Shown: piece after piece, positions 1-8,508 of the stretch
Layout of the letters: each line of letters starts with the position of its first letter
Numbering within the stretch: position 1 is the first letter of the stretch
Origin: Sanchytrium tribonematis
Taxonomy: Eukaryota; Sanchytriomycota; Sanchytriomycetes; Sanchytriales; Sanchytriaceae
Direction of reading: 5' to 3'
NCBI GenBank assembly: GCA_018985235.1
Contig: JADGIG010000158.1
Span: 1 to 15,043 of the forward strand
Length of the DNA: 15,043 bases
Translations under genes and position numbers: made by a program
Notes under the pieces: model-generated
The model's input: only the letters and a program-made list of their open reading frames with translations
The model's database searches: none
What the model was told of the DNA's origin: nothing

Positions 1-719
1 ATGCAAATAACACAATCATCTAATTCTCCTTCACCATTTTCTACACCATAAATGTCATTCATGTATATCCAGATTCCATCAAAATTGACTTTTTGATAAA
101 CATTATTGAAGGAACCATCTATTAAATTGACATTAAAGAGTGACATCTGAGAATTTGCATGGAAGGGGGCCTTGTCTTCATCTATACTTGCCAATATATG
201 AACGTATATGGCATCTGACTTATCAAGATTAGAGATATCAACTTTGCAATCAAATTGTTTCTCAATATTTTGACTTGTTATGATAAAAGTTGAATTGTTA
301 CATTTTGGACTAATCTTTTGCGAGTCTTTTATAATTAAATTAGAAATTATAACTGTTATGTGTATGGAATCATAATTTGATAATATTTCTGCATTAATTT
401 CTACTTGATTTTGGTTTTTTATAAGTTTAAATTTATTATTTAAACAGAGATCTACATTTAATTGAACAATTCCAGTTGAATAGACATCATGATTAGATAA
501 TTTCTCTTGAATAAAGTCGAGATAAATTGATTCATCTTTGTTGGCCAAAATACATTCCTCTGCCAAATAATTCGTAAATTTTATATTTCTTGATTTATCT
601 ACAGCTGGGACATGTGTAACTGGTCCAAAATACAAAGAATTTTCTTTGGCCTCTTCCATGAATATATCTAACGGTAATATTGGATCAATCTGTTGATTTT
701 TGGAGTAAAAATTTCCCAT
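1..719 (-). CDS. MGRN1: MGRN1/RNF157/LUL-type RING E3 ubiquitin ligase, N-terminal part (cut by window edge)
   Basis: Seen: an uninterrupted reading frame runs from the ATG at 719-717 to the window edge (239 complete codons). The protein begins MGNFYSKN, a textbook N-myristoylation signal (Gly2, Ser6, Lys7). The middle is a beta-rich domain. Near the end are a DGSF motif, then IYGVEN, a short acidic linker and DCVIC, the first Cys-x-x-Cys pair of a RING; the rest of the RING lies outside the window. Family knowledge: Mahogunin/RNF157 and plant LOG2-like ligases share this order: myristoylated start, beta domain, DGSF, (E/D)IYG(I/V)EN and a RING beginning C-V-(V/I)-C. They are membrane-attached E3 ligases acting in endosomal trafficking and ER-linked quality control. 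The gene diverges from the neighbour at 859 across a 139-nt spacer. Its substrate cannot be inferred. The family call is firm. Confidence 0.85.
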   Translation of the reverse strand, partial: MGNFYSKNQQIDPILPLDIFMEEAKENSLYFGPVTHVPAVDKSRNIKFTNYLAEECILANKDESIYLDFIQEKLSNHDVYSTGIVQLNVDLCLNNKFKLIKNQNQVEINAEILSNYDSIHITVIISNLIIKDSQKISPKCNNSTFIITSQNIEKQFDCKVDISNLDKSDAIYVHILASIDEDKAPFHANSQMSLFNVNLIDGSFNNVYQKVNFDGIWIYMNDIYGVENGEGELDDCVIC

Positions 720-858
720 TACGATATAATGTTTGATATTCTAGGTCAAAATTTTAATTAAAATTTTCGGGTACATTATTCAAGGCATTACAATTTCAAA
801 ATTAAAATCAAATGGTTTTGATTTTGTTCAAATAAATTTGTTATAAAACGAGGGTTAA
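720..858. promoter_or_regulatory. Divergent intergenic promoter region
   Basis: These 139 nt separate the starts of the minus-strand RING ligase and the plus-strand gene at 859. The stretch is strongly AT-rich with several A/T runs. It is the only divergent spacer in the window long enough to hold a conventional bidirectional promoter. I see no distinct TATA box or repeated motif that I would name. Confidence 0.5.
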
Positions 859-2238
859 ATGTTCAGCACAACGAAGCTTACCTCGAAAGCAGTAACTGCA
901 GCTTACATCCCGGGAGTCAAAGGATTTGCACCAGGATATCCTAAAATTGGTCCGTATAGATCTGCTGATTTAACAAATATTGAGCGTAAGCTTCCTAGTC
1001 CACCTAAAATAAAAGAAGTGAATTTGAGTAGTCCTATTAAATTGGTCCGATATAACGAAGAATTGAAAGCTTTAAGATATAAATATCTGGAGGAAACTTT
1101 CAATTTGAACAAACCTAGCCAAAAAGAATTAAAGATAGAAAATGTAGATGGTTTGGCGGGACCAAGACGATTAAGAAAGCAAATTTTGCTGCAATATCCA
1201 GAAGAGCAAATGTCTATTCCGAAAAGAAATGCTTTGGCCATACATAAATTATTTGAAGAACGTATTAAAGTTTTGCAAAGTGAGCGGAATTTGCTGCTTC
1301 TACGATATAAAGAAATTGATGAGAACGGAAATTTTTTATTAAGCAAGAAAAATGAAGCAAAGATACTGGATTTTTTAAAAGTACAAATTGGAACTGCTCC
1401 CGAACTTCTCAAACATCACTTAGGTCTGTCATATGATCTGAATGAACTTCTATATAACGACGTTCTTACACCAAGATGGGATCACTTAACTAGCAAAAAA
1501 ACAATCCAAAAAGAGAATATGCTTGAGGAAGACAGCAAAAAGCTTGAAAATTTACTGGAATTATTTCATTCATCAGCGAGCTTTGTATGTCCATCAAATG
1601 TTGAAGATGTTTGCAGCGAGTTTGTAAAAAATGTAGAATTGAAAATCGATTCTACACCTAATTTTCAAACGCAAGTTCCAAACAAGCTAATGGAAGAGCT
1701 TTTTGATCGAGTCATAGAAGATGGTGTGGTACCGGACAATGTGGATAACCATGTTGGAGGACAAGATAATCCTTCGATCAAGTTTCGGTCACAGAAAATG
1801 AAAGAAAGAGCTCAGAATCTTTTCAAAGAAGAGACTTTGCAAACGGGAAAAAATTTGGCCTCCATTTCGGCATTCACACCGGATACTTCAAACCCGTCAA
1901 CTTTCCGTCAGGATAATTTAGAAATCCCAAATGTTTCTTCCTCTGCATCTTCGGTTCCTTTACATAGACAAAGACACCCCCGTGCTGAAAAGTATGCTTA
2001 TAATGAAGAAGATGTAATGAATAGAAGATTAGCGGCCTCAAGTGACATCCCCTCAACAAAAGAAGATCATAATTTTACTGAGCTTAAATATGCAGATATA
2101 AATTTGTTAAAAAGAGAGAGAGAGAATGAGCTAATTGATTCATACCGAGGTACTGTTAATGGGAAATTTGGAGTCGAACAAGTTTTGGTTATGATGAGCG
2201 AAATTGAAAAAAATGATCTACTTACAATAAAAAAATAA
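859..2238 (+). CDS. Possible mitochondrial small-subunit ribosomal protein mS26 (Pet123-like)
   Basis: Seen: 459 codons, ATG at 859, highly charged, with an N-terminus free of acidic residues for about 35 residues (MFSTTKLTSKAV...), compatible with a mitochondrial presequence. Residues about 65-155 are Lys/Arg-rich and probably helical. Residues 227-257 (KKLENLLELFHSSASFV...) resemble, from memory, the helical KKLxxLLxLYHxAxxFIV segment of yeast Pet123/mS26, and residues 65-80 resemble its basic helix. The protein is longer than Pet123, with an extra low-complexity Ser/Pro-rich C-terminal third (about 320-410) and a final helical tail. If the call is right, it sits at the mRNA exit side of the mitochondrial small subunit. 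The following gene is also a probable mitochondrial expression factor, which fits. Alternative: an unassigned mitochondrial or nucleolar helical protein. The assignment rests on one short segment. Confidence 0.45.
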   Translation: MFSTTKLTSKAVTAAYIPGVKGFAPGYPKIGPYRSADLTNIERKLPSPPKIKEVNLSSPIKLVRYNEELKALRYKYLEETFNLNKPSQKELKIENVDGLAGPRRLRKQILLQYPEEQMSIPKRNALAIHKLFEERIKVLQSERNLLLLRYKEIDENGNFLLSKKNEAKILDFLKVQIGTAPELLKHHLGLSYDLNELLYNDVLTPRWDHLTSKKTIQKENMLEEDSKKLENLLELFHSSASFVCPSNVEDVCSEFVKNVELKIDSTPNFQTQVPNKLMEELFDRVIEDGVVPDNVDNHVGGQDNPSIKFRSQKMKERAQNLFKEETLQTGKNLASISAFTPDTSNPSTFRQDNLEIPNVSSSASSVPLHRQRHPRAEKYAYNEEDVMNRRLAASSDIPSTKEDHNFTELKYADINLLKRERENELIDSYRGTVNGKFGVEQVLVMMSEIEKNDLLTIKK

Positions 2239-2239
2239 A
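2234..2239 (+). terminator. AATAAA overlapping the mS26-like stop codon
   Basis: AATAAA contains the TAA stop of the preceding gene (2236-2238). If used, cleavage would fall inside or close to the next gene, which starts at 2267. Confidence 0.45.
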
Positions 2240-2266
2240 TTGTCCCTTAAAACTTTTAAAAGAAGG

Positions 2267-2515
2267 ATGCTCTCTCGAATTTTATTTCAATGGAACCCTC
2301 CTAAAAAAATTACTAGGCAAAGAATGATTGAACTACGTGCAAAAAATGCAAATGGAACCACCATTGAGGAATTGCAAAAAATTTACAAGATCTCTGTCAA
2401 TTCAATTAACAGAATTTTAAAATCAAAATACCAGCCCGATGAAGCTGTGAGATTAAGACAGGAGAAAGCGAGAAAATTATCGAAAATAACGCATTTTAAA
2501 AATGTCACGAAATAA
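2267..2515 (+). CDS. RRG9: Rrg9/neugrin-family mitochondrial protein
   Basis: Seen: 82 residues from the ATG at 2267. The frame extends upstream only to a TTG directly after the previous stop, so the ATG is the sensible start. The core runs from a basic PPKKITRQRMIELR stretch through EELQKIYKISVNSINRILKSKYQP. This is the signature of the Rrg9/neugrin domain: a helix-turn-helix-like 'L..Y.VS...I.RILKSKW.P' motif after a charged 'R..M..IR' helix. Neugrin and yeast Rrg9 are mitochondrial matrix proteins needed for mitochondrial rRNA or genome maintenance and respiratory growth. The protein is far shorter than usual, essentially only the core domain, with MLSRILFQW as a minimal basic-hydrophobic leader. 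It starts 28 nt after the previous stop and ends 8 nt from the convergent LAMTOR2-like stop. A generic small HTH protein is possible but less likely. Confidence 0.65.
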   Translation: MLSRILFQWNPPKKITRQRMIELRAKNANGTTIEELQKIYKISVNSINRILKSKYQPDEAVRLRQEKARKLSKITHFKNVTK

Positions 2516-2522
2516 TACAGTA

Positions 2523-2528
2523 TTTATT
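2523..2528 (-). terminator. AATAAA overlapping the LAMTOR2-like stop codon
   Basis: On the minus strand AATAAA includes the TAA stop (2526-2524). It lies 8 nt from the end of the convergent Rrg9-like gene, so 3' ends on both strands must overlap or run into the opposite coding region. Confidence 0.45.
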
Positions 2529-2931
2529 CCTTGTCGCTTTCAATGTTCAAGGACTTAGCTAATTTTTTCAGCCTATTCAGTAAATATCCGTCGACTCGTT
2601 TTGAAGCTAACAAAAATCCAGGCCTCACACCAATAATTACTATTTTTCCTTCATCATTCTCAATTATTATCTCTTGAATGTTCGATCTTTGATGAAAATT
2701 TCTGTTAGGTGAGCAGGTTGGAATTTTGATAGAAGATGCCTCAAGCTGTGTGGTATCAATTGTTGGAAATTGCAAATATAAGCTCCAAATATGACTTACG
2801 AGAGAAGCAAATTTAGCGGGCATCTCTACACCAGAGCTGCATATCAACTCCCCTTCTAAGTTACACATAATTGAGCTTGTTATATCGTTATTTTCGAATA
2901 GCGATTGCGTTTCTTTGACTTTAAGAAACAT
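2524..2931 (-). CDS. LAMTOR2: LAMTOR2-like Roadblock/LC7 protein (Ragulator subunit)
   Basis: Seen: 135 residues when started at the ATG at 2931-2929. The frame is open for 40 more codons upstream, but this internal Met gives the family-like start (MFLKVKETQSLFENN...). The order helix, strand (SSIMCNLEGELICSSG), helix ending HIWSLY, strand (IQEIIIENDEGKIVIIGV), strand (GFLLASK), final long helix (LLNRLKKLAKSL) is the Roadblock/LC7 fold and follows LAMTOR2/p14 closely: 'LxNxEGxLLAxSG', 'IxxNIWxxY', 'EGRVAITRV', 'LLCMYA'. Known role: LAMTOR2 pairs with LAMTOR3 in the lysosomal or vacuolar scaffold that activates Rag GTPases upstream of TORC1. It carries a loop about 20 residues longer than the animal protein between the long helix and third strand. 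Other Roadblock families (MglB-like, dynein LC7) fit less well. Confidence 0.7.
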   Translation of the reverse strand: MFLKVKETQSLFENNDITSSIMCNLEGELICSSGVEMPAKFASLVSHIWSLYLQFPTIDTTQLEASSIKIPTCSPNRNFHQRSNIQEIIIENDEGKIVIIGVRPGFLLASKRVDGYLLNRLKKLAKSLNIESDKE

Positions 2932-3520
2932 GGAGGGAACTAACCTAAATTTGGATGTTTTGACTGTGATAGCATCATACTCATTTCCTGTGGCCTCTGC
3001 TCTCAAATATTGGAAATCATGTACAAAATTGAGAGAAGTACATCCAGTCATATTGATCTTGAGGAATCAGGATTCTAAATTTCAAATTCAATACACTAAT
3101 TACAAATGGGAATGCAAGAGAAATGGCGATCATACTTGGCTCCAATTTCAAGATTTGAACCACTTTAAGAAATATGTTAAGATAAAATTAGTCGAAGTTT
3201 TTGGATATTCCAGCCTTGGCATTGATGTTGTTTTTCCCGAGTTACGGTTATCAATTCAACCTCTTGTCTATCCGCCCTCTGATTTTGTTGATTTTTACTG
3301 CACCATAGACTGCCCTAGGCTATATAATATAGAATTTTTAATGAAGAAATTTCGTTTTGTGGATAGAAGGATTCAAGCAGAAAATGGTGTGACTATTCGA
3401 TTTACGGATGTTGGTGAAGCTGTGGTAATTCTAAAAGTTCTTGCTGAGCATTATGTGATAATACAAGAGATATCAGAATATTATTTGGAAAACATTATAT
3501 TTGGCAATCTCAATTTATAA
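2930..3520 (+). CDS. Uncharacterised protein with possible N-terminal F-box-like segment
   Basis: Seen: 196 residues from the ATG at 2930. The frame is open upstream but has no earlier nearby ATG, and the next Met is about 135 residues in, so this start is effectively forced unless a 5' exon exists. Residues about 5-38 (NLDVLTVIASY...SALKYWKSCTKLREVH) match the spacing of hydrophobic residues in an F-box (LPxDVLxxIxxYL...L..C..LR.L), though without the usual Pro. The rest alternates strands and helices, has several aromatic residues and shows no motif that I recognise. Its start codon overlaps that of the opposite-strand LAMTOR2-like gene. An AATAAA 45 nt past its stop lies just before the next gene. 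It may be a degenerate SCF adaptor or a lineage-specific protein; function unassigned. Confidence 0.6.
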   Translation: MEGTNLNLDVLTVIASYSFPVASALKYWKSCTKLREVHPVILILRNQDSKFQIQYTNYKWECKRNGDHTWLQFQDLNHFKKYVKIKLVEVFGYSSLGIDVVFPELRLSIQPLVYPPSDFVDFYCTIDCPRLYNIEFLMKKFRFVDRRIQAENGVTIRFTDVGEAVVILKVLAEHYVIIQEISEYYLENIIFGNLNL

Positions 3521-3564
3521 TGCAATTTATAACTTATCATATAGAATTAATTTCTCCGAGTTTC

Positions 3565-3570
3565 AATAAA
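3565..3570 (+). terminator. AATAAA between the F-box-like gene and the ARF-GEF gene
   Basis: AATAAA lies 44 nt after the upstream stop and 5 nt before the ARF-GEF ATG (3576). Cleavage 10-30 nt downstream of it would place the end of the first mRNA inside the coding region of the next gene. Confidence 0.4.
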
Positions 3571-3575
3571 ATATT

Positions 3576-6500
3576 ATGTCTCATTTGCTGCTATTACATC
3601 ACTTAGAAATTTTATATACGGAGCTTAGAAAAACTGACAAGACTATTATATACCATCCTATCCGACAAAATGAACTTAATTTTATGTTTTCAACAATTAA
3701 AAAGTGGTATCAAAGCCAGCACTCTTATCCAGATCCATTTTGTTTGGATCAGTTGAATTCAACATTTGATATACACCAAAAACAAAAGAAAAACATGTCC
3801 TTGTTAGCAATGACACATCCAAGATCTTTTCATGTCTACACTTCGAACAATTCCACAGAATCTCCGGAAATACCGCAGGTAGATCCTATAGATACATGCA
3901 TCGGAATGTTGAGATATTTAAACTACGAAAAATACAATACGTTATCAGCACATCATGTTTTAATGCCATTTATTCAAGCTATTGTTGGTAACTCCAAGGT
4001 TTGTTTGATATCTCTAAGAGCTATTCATGAATTGTTGCCAAAATTAATTGAATTAGATGAATTCGAATACTGTGTCAAAATCATTTCTAGAAATTTAACA
4101 AAACTTGTACCGAAAGGCAATGAAGATGTTTTGGGGATATTGCAACTATTATTAGATATCTTCAAATTACTTCTTGATTTCAATATGGACTCAGAGCAGT
4201 ACACCTGGTGGATATCTACCTTACTCGGATATATAGTGGGGAAGTTACCAGATGGCTTGAAATTTCAAGCTGAACAATGTATTCTAGATTTGGTTGATCG
4301 ATCTTGGAATGATCCTGCTTCAATTTCTAACATACTTCGAATGCTATTAAGTCCTATTTTACCTAAAGCACCCTTTCAAGTTTGTTTTTCTCAAAATTCC
4401 AAGTTAAAGACATTATATTTGGACTACCAACAATACAAAGAAGCCATTGAAAATCATTTAATGTCACCTGTCATTATAAGTGGTGAGCCCTTGGGTTTTG
4501 AATCTGAAGGGCTCCAAAACTATGTAATGAGGCTGCTTGAGAAGCTCAACATCACCTTTTATATTAAAAATCCTTTAGTCTCTTTAGAATACTCTGAGGC
4601 TTGGCAAAAATCATTAAAGCAAGAAGAATTTGTGGAAGTTTGCTTAAGAGTCAATGGACTTAGGTCTGTATTCAGGCTCTTATATCACCCTACAACTTCT
4701 TTTCCAATTCGTTTTCAAGCATTTAAGACTTTATCATTTATAATCTTAAATAATTATAAAAACCCGAATTACAAGACTGAAATATACGTTTTTTTTAGCT
4801 TCTTGATTGACGCAATTGGTCTCTTAGGACCAAACCCTGCTACTCTCACCCACCCTCGTGTGTCACAATCAAAATTCAAGCCAAAGCAAGTTCCGTCTTA
4901 TTTACCAAACTCTAACATGTCTAGTTCTTTATCCACTTTCTTTTCTCCCTTCACTACATATAGTCAACCTATTGAAGACGAAGAAGAAGCTAAACATATG
5001 CTTTTCCCATCCACGATGCCCAGAACATACCCTTTATGGGTTTCCATGCAAGCTGTGGAAAGTGGCGACACCGTCAGGACTTGGTCGTACACTAATATAT
5101 TTTTGCATTGGTTTGACATTATAAATGAGCAAGAAAATAAGTTAAATACACTCAACGATGCTCGTTCAAGAGCTGGAAAAGTTGAAGTATCATTAAAAAG
5201 TTTTTCTAAGCCCGCGGAAATACCCAACTCTTTGTACAAAAGAATGTGGCATTCCCATGGAATTTTTCACAGGTGCTTTAAGCAGAGCCATTATTTTGGA
5301 CCTTTCACTTACTTTGGTAGTGGTGTTGTTCATCTTCCTGATAAATTAGAATCAAACCGCCTAGAATTTTTCGATAGCAATGGTCCGTTCCCAGCAGCCA
5401 GCTTTTTGAAAAGTTTTATTATATCGACAATTAAAGACCAACCTAAATCTCAAGAGGCAAATATTGCATTAAGTGATGGAAAATATCAATATTTCAAAGA
5501 CCCTTTGACAGAAAAGACATATGATGATCGCATAGCAGTATCAAACGAGGTTGTAGAATGGCGTAATGCTATAATGGAAACTATTGAGACAATTTTTGTC
5601 GACTCAGAACTAATATTGGCAGTCCTGAGTAATTTCGACTACAATGGAAACGACAACCTGTTCCAAAGATTTTTAGTTGCTGTTAGCAAATTTTGCGTAC
5701 CAGATTATATGTCAGTTTGTTCTAGATCGTTTTGCGCCGTGGCACTAAGCAGTATTTTTAGACTTTTAAAGCAGTTCACTACATTAATTGACCCTGCAGA
5801 GGCATATGACGAAAGCTTATCAAAGCAACTATACAGGAAGCAAATTGTCAAAACTTGTAGCAAGGTTTTTGACAGAGACATTAAAAAAGGACTTGAATTG
5901 TTTCAAGCTTATGGGTTTCTACCTGAAAACTTGATTGAAAATTCAAGTGAAACAGCTATTTTTTTAAAATCTTGTAAAAATTTGAGCAAATCGAAGTTAG
6001 GGGAATTTCTTGGGAAGCCGCAAAATTTGCCAATATTGAAGGAATTCGTGAACACTTTTGATTTCTCTCACGACCGTGTTGACGAAGCTCTGAGAGACTT
6101 TCTAACATCTTTTAGACTACCAGGAGAAAGCCAACAAATAGAGAGAATACTAGAATGCTTTGCTGCAAGATATTTTGGAACAAAGCCAAAATTTATTGCA
6201 AATCAAGATGCCGTATTAATATTGGCATATAGCATTGTCATGTTGAACACTGACTCACATAGTCCACAAATCAAGCAAAAGATGACTTTATCTGGATTTC
6301 AAAATAATCTCAGAGGAACGAATAATAATGAGAATTTCGATCCTGAATTTTTAAAATCAATCTATGAAGCCATTAAAATGAATGAGATTATTATGCCTGG
6401 TGAAAAAGATAACGATCAAACATATTTTCTCTTTTGGGATGAGGTGCAGCAAGACACTTCTCGCTTCGAGCAGTCGAAAAACAAATCCAACTTAATCCAG

Positions 6501-8484
6501 TCATTTTTTAGAGACAATTGGGGACTTTGGCTTTCTGTATTTGTTAATGGTTTTTATTTCTAATTTAGTTTTTGATTTCACAGATGATGAATTTTCAATG
6601 AGGTGCTTATTCGATGGCATATCTGACTTTTGTCAGGTCGCTCATAATAGTGACTTTTCCGAGCCCATAGATGCTCTTGTGATTTGTCTTTGTTGTATGA
6701 CTGGCCTTTACCAAGGATACAACATTAATAGCTTACAAGATCTTTTTGACATCAAGGTTAATGAAAACGAACAGCCATTTTTTACTAAAACAAACCCAGT
6801 ATCGGTCGAGTTTGGAAGTTACTTTAAAGGCCAAATCGCGCTGCACCAGCTTTGCAAAATCGTTCAAGAGTATTCCAGGCATCTTAGTCATTCCTGGTAC
6901 CATTTCTGTAATTTGCTTAAGAAAGTTTTCAATGCTCAACTTCTTCATCCAAATTTGACAACAGTTATAGATTTTGTTGGGATTGAAACCAGCTTGTATT
7001 CTTTTTTTCCAAAGGTGGAGGAAAAATCAGAGTCTCAACAATCTAGTATTTTTTCAACTTTAAGTAGCTATTTTGCTATTTCTGCGAATGCGTCCCCCAT
7101 GGATTCTAACGCTGTACCAACTTTGCAGCAAGAAAAATTTATGAATCGAACCTTAGAATGTCTACAAGAATCCAAAATACTCTATGTAATAGAAAGTTTG
7201 GATGCACTAGAAGCTTCAGATTTAGTTGTATCACTTTTAAAAAGTAGCGCCGAAATTTTGAGTATAGATGATCCGGAACATGTGGTACCATTCTCTGCTC
7301 TCGCTTTCAAGGTTATCATTACGATATTAGAGCATTCGGAAGCCGTTGAAATGAAAGTTCTGCAACCTTTGAGCCGCTTCTGCAAAAGGCTTGGTTATGG
7401 AAGTTTATCATGTAAAAAATTATTATTATGGGTTGGTTCTAGACTAATTAAATGTCCTAATCAGGCTGTGCAAGATATTGCGTTGCATGCTTTCAGCTCA
7501 ATAATATCCGACTCAGACTTTTCGAAGAAGCATTTTTTAACTTTATTGACAGGCTTCAAGCTAGTTCTGTGTGCCCGACTACTTGATAGCCAATGGTTTT
7601 TGGACTTTTTCAAACAATTGCCAGAGCTAGCTAATCTTAGCTCTAATGCTCACTTGAAAGCGTTACAAGAAATAATATTTAAAACTGTACCATTTACGAA
7701 AAGCAGCATCATATCTAATTCTGACATAATAAGTATAACGGAGCGAATATTGTACGCTATGATGGAATCAAATATCTCTGAAAATTCAAAAATTTGTGGT
7801 CAAATGCTCGATTTATTGTACCATTCTGCAGTTAATTGCATTGAGAATGAGAATCAAATACAATTAATGTGGGATTCTACGGCGTTAAATGTCATTGATT
7901 GTTTAAGCAAATGCATATATTGTCACGATTCTGATGTGAGACAAAAATCTTTCTTTTACCTTCAAAGATTAGTCAACATTGAGAATTTGAATGATGAAAA
8001 TGCTGAGTTTTGGTCCGACAAAATTTTTTACAAATCCCTATTTCCATTCTTCAAATTCGAAAATGTAGACGATGAAGATCTTCTGGATGAGCTAAGAATG
8101 CGGGCCACTGCAATTCTAACCAAAATATACCTTAATTTTTTCAATCAAATCACTAATTGGAATCAAATGGAAAGCATTTTGATAGACATCGTCAAAGTCA
8201 TGCGATCTTTCTATCAAACTTCGAGTTCCACCATGATCGAAATAATACCAGAAGCATTAAAAAATATTATACTAGTGATGGTCGATGCCTCGAAACTGGA
8301 TGAAAGTGAAGAAATTTGTCCAAATATTTGGATAGAATTAGAGTTTCTTCCAAATTTAAAGTCAGAAATTTTTAAACCAGAGAAAAGCTCTGCTAGCCAA
8401 TATAATTCTAATGAAAATCTGAGAAATGAAGAGCCCGAAAAGGAAAATCCAGACATGGATCCTTCTAGGCCTGTTATGATATGA
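3576..8484 (+). CDS. GBF1: Large ARF guanine-nucleotide exchange factor, GBF1/Gea class (two exons: 3576-6549, 6569-8484)
   Basis: Joined exons give 1629 residues. It catalyses GDP/GTP exchange on ARF at cis-Golgi/ER-exit membranes, driving COPI coat recruitment. Domains seen: N-terminal DCB (residues about 1-250); HUS box around 686-690 (NFDYN, normally NYDCD) followed by NLFQRF; Sec7 about 750-945, with the FRLPGE loop whose Glu851 is the catalytic glutamate, then LNTDSHSPQIKQKMT and NLRGTNNNENF; HDS repeats after it. The C-terminal stretch RMRATAILTKIYLNF...EIIPEALKNIILVM matches GBF1 rather than BIG/Sec7p. A 19-nt phase-1 intron separates the exons at residue 992; unspliced, the frame ends at a TAA at 6561. 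Residues about 430-650 look like a lineage-specific insertion between the DCB side and the HUS box. The final TGA is followed by AATAAA at 8492. Confidence 0.93.
6550..6568 (+). other. 19-nt spliceosomal intron in the ARF-GEF gene
   Basis: The sequence GTTTTTATTTCTAATTTAG has GT...AG ends, a CTAAT branch-site-like motif 5 nt before the final TAG region, and splits a codon after base 1 (G|TT, Val992). The upstream frame meets a stop inside it, and the downstream frame differs by one base. Removal gives WGLWLSVFVN joined to VFDFTDDE. The 28 residues from that Trp to the following DGI then align without gaps, from memory, to the equivalent post-Sec7 stretch of large ARF-GEFs (W...SDDE...CLEGI). 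A longer 34-nt alternative using AG at 6583 would delete five of those residues. Confidence 0.85.
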
Positions 8485-8491
8485 CTAATTT

Positions 8492-8497
8492 AATAAA
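8492..8497 (+). terminator. Poly(A) signal of the ARF-GEF gene, overlapping a reverse-strand ATTAAA
   Basis: AATAAA lies 7 nt after the TGA stop. The same bases read as ATTAAA on the minus strand (8494-8489), downstream of the threonine aldolase stop, so the 24-nt convergent gap could serve both genes as a shared 3'-end element. Confidence 0.5.
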
Positions 8498-8508
8498 TAT
8501 TGAAAATG

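Noticed and set aside
903-1412. 169-codon minus-strand ORF
   Set aside because: Antisense shadow of the gene at 859-2238, with Ser/Phe/Leu-rich composition typical of reverse-frame reading and no motif.
2524-3051. LAMTOR2-like protein starting 40 codons upstream at 3051
   Set aside because: The extra N-terminus does not resemble the family, and the internal Met gives the expected LAMTOR2 length and start. It would also overlap the divergent gene by about 120 nt.
3576-8484. Two separate genes (3576-6563 and 6541-8484) instead of one ARF-GEF
   Set aside because: The second frame has no credible start (TTG) and begins inside the conserved post-Sec7 helix. A 19-nt intron joins both into one family-length protein.
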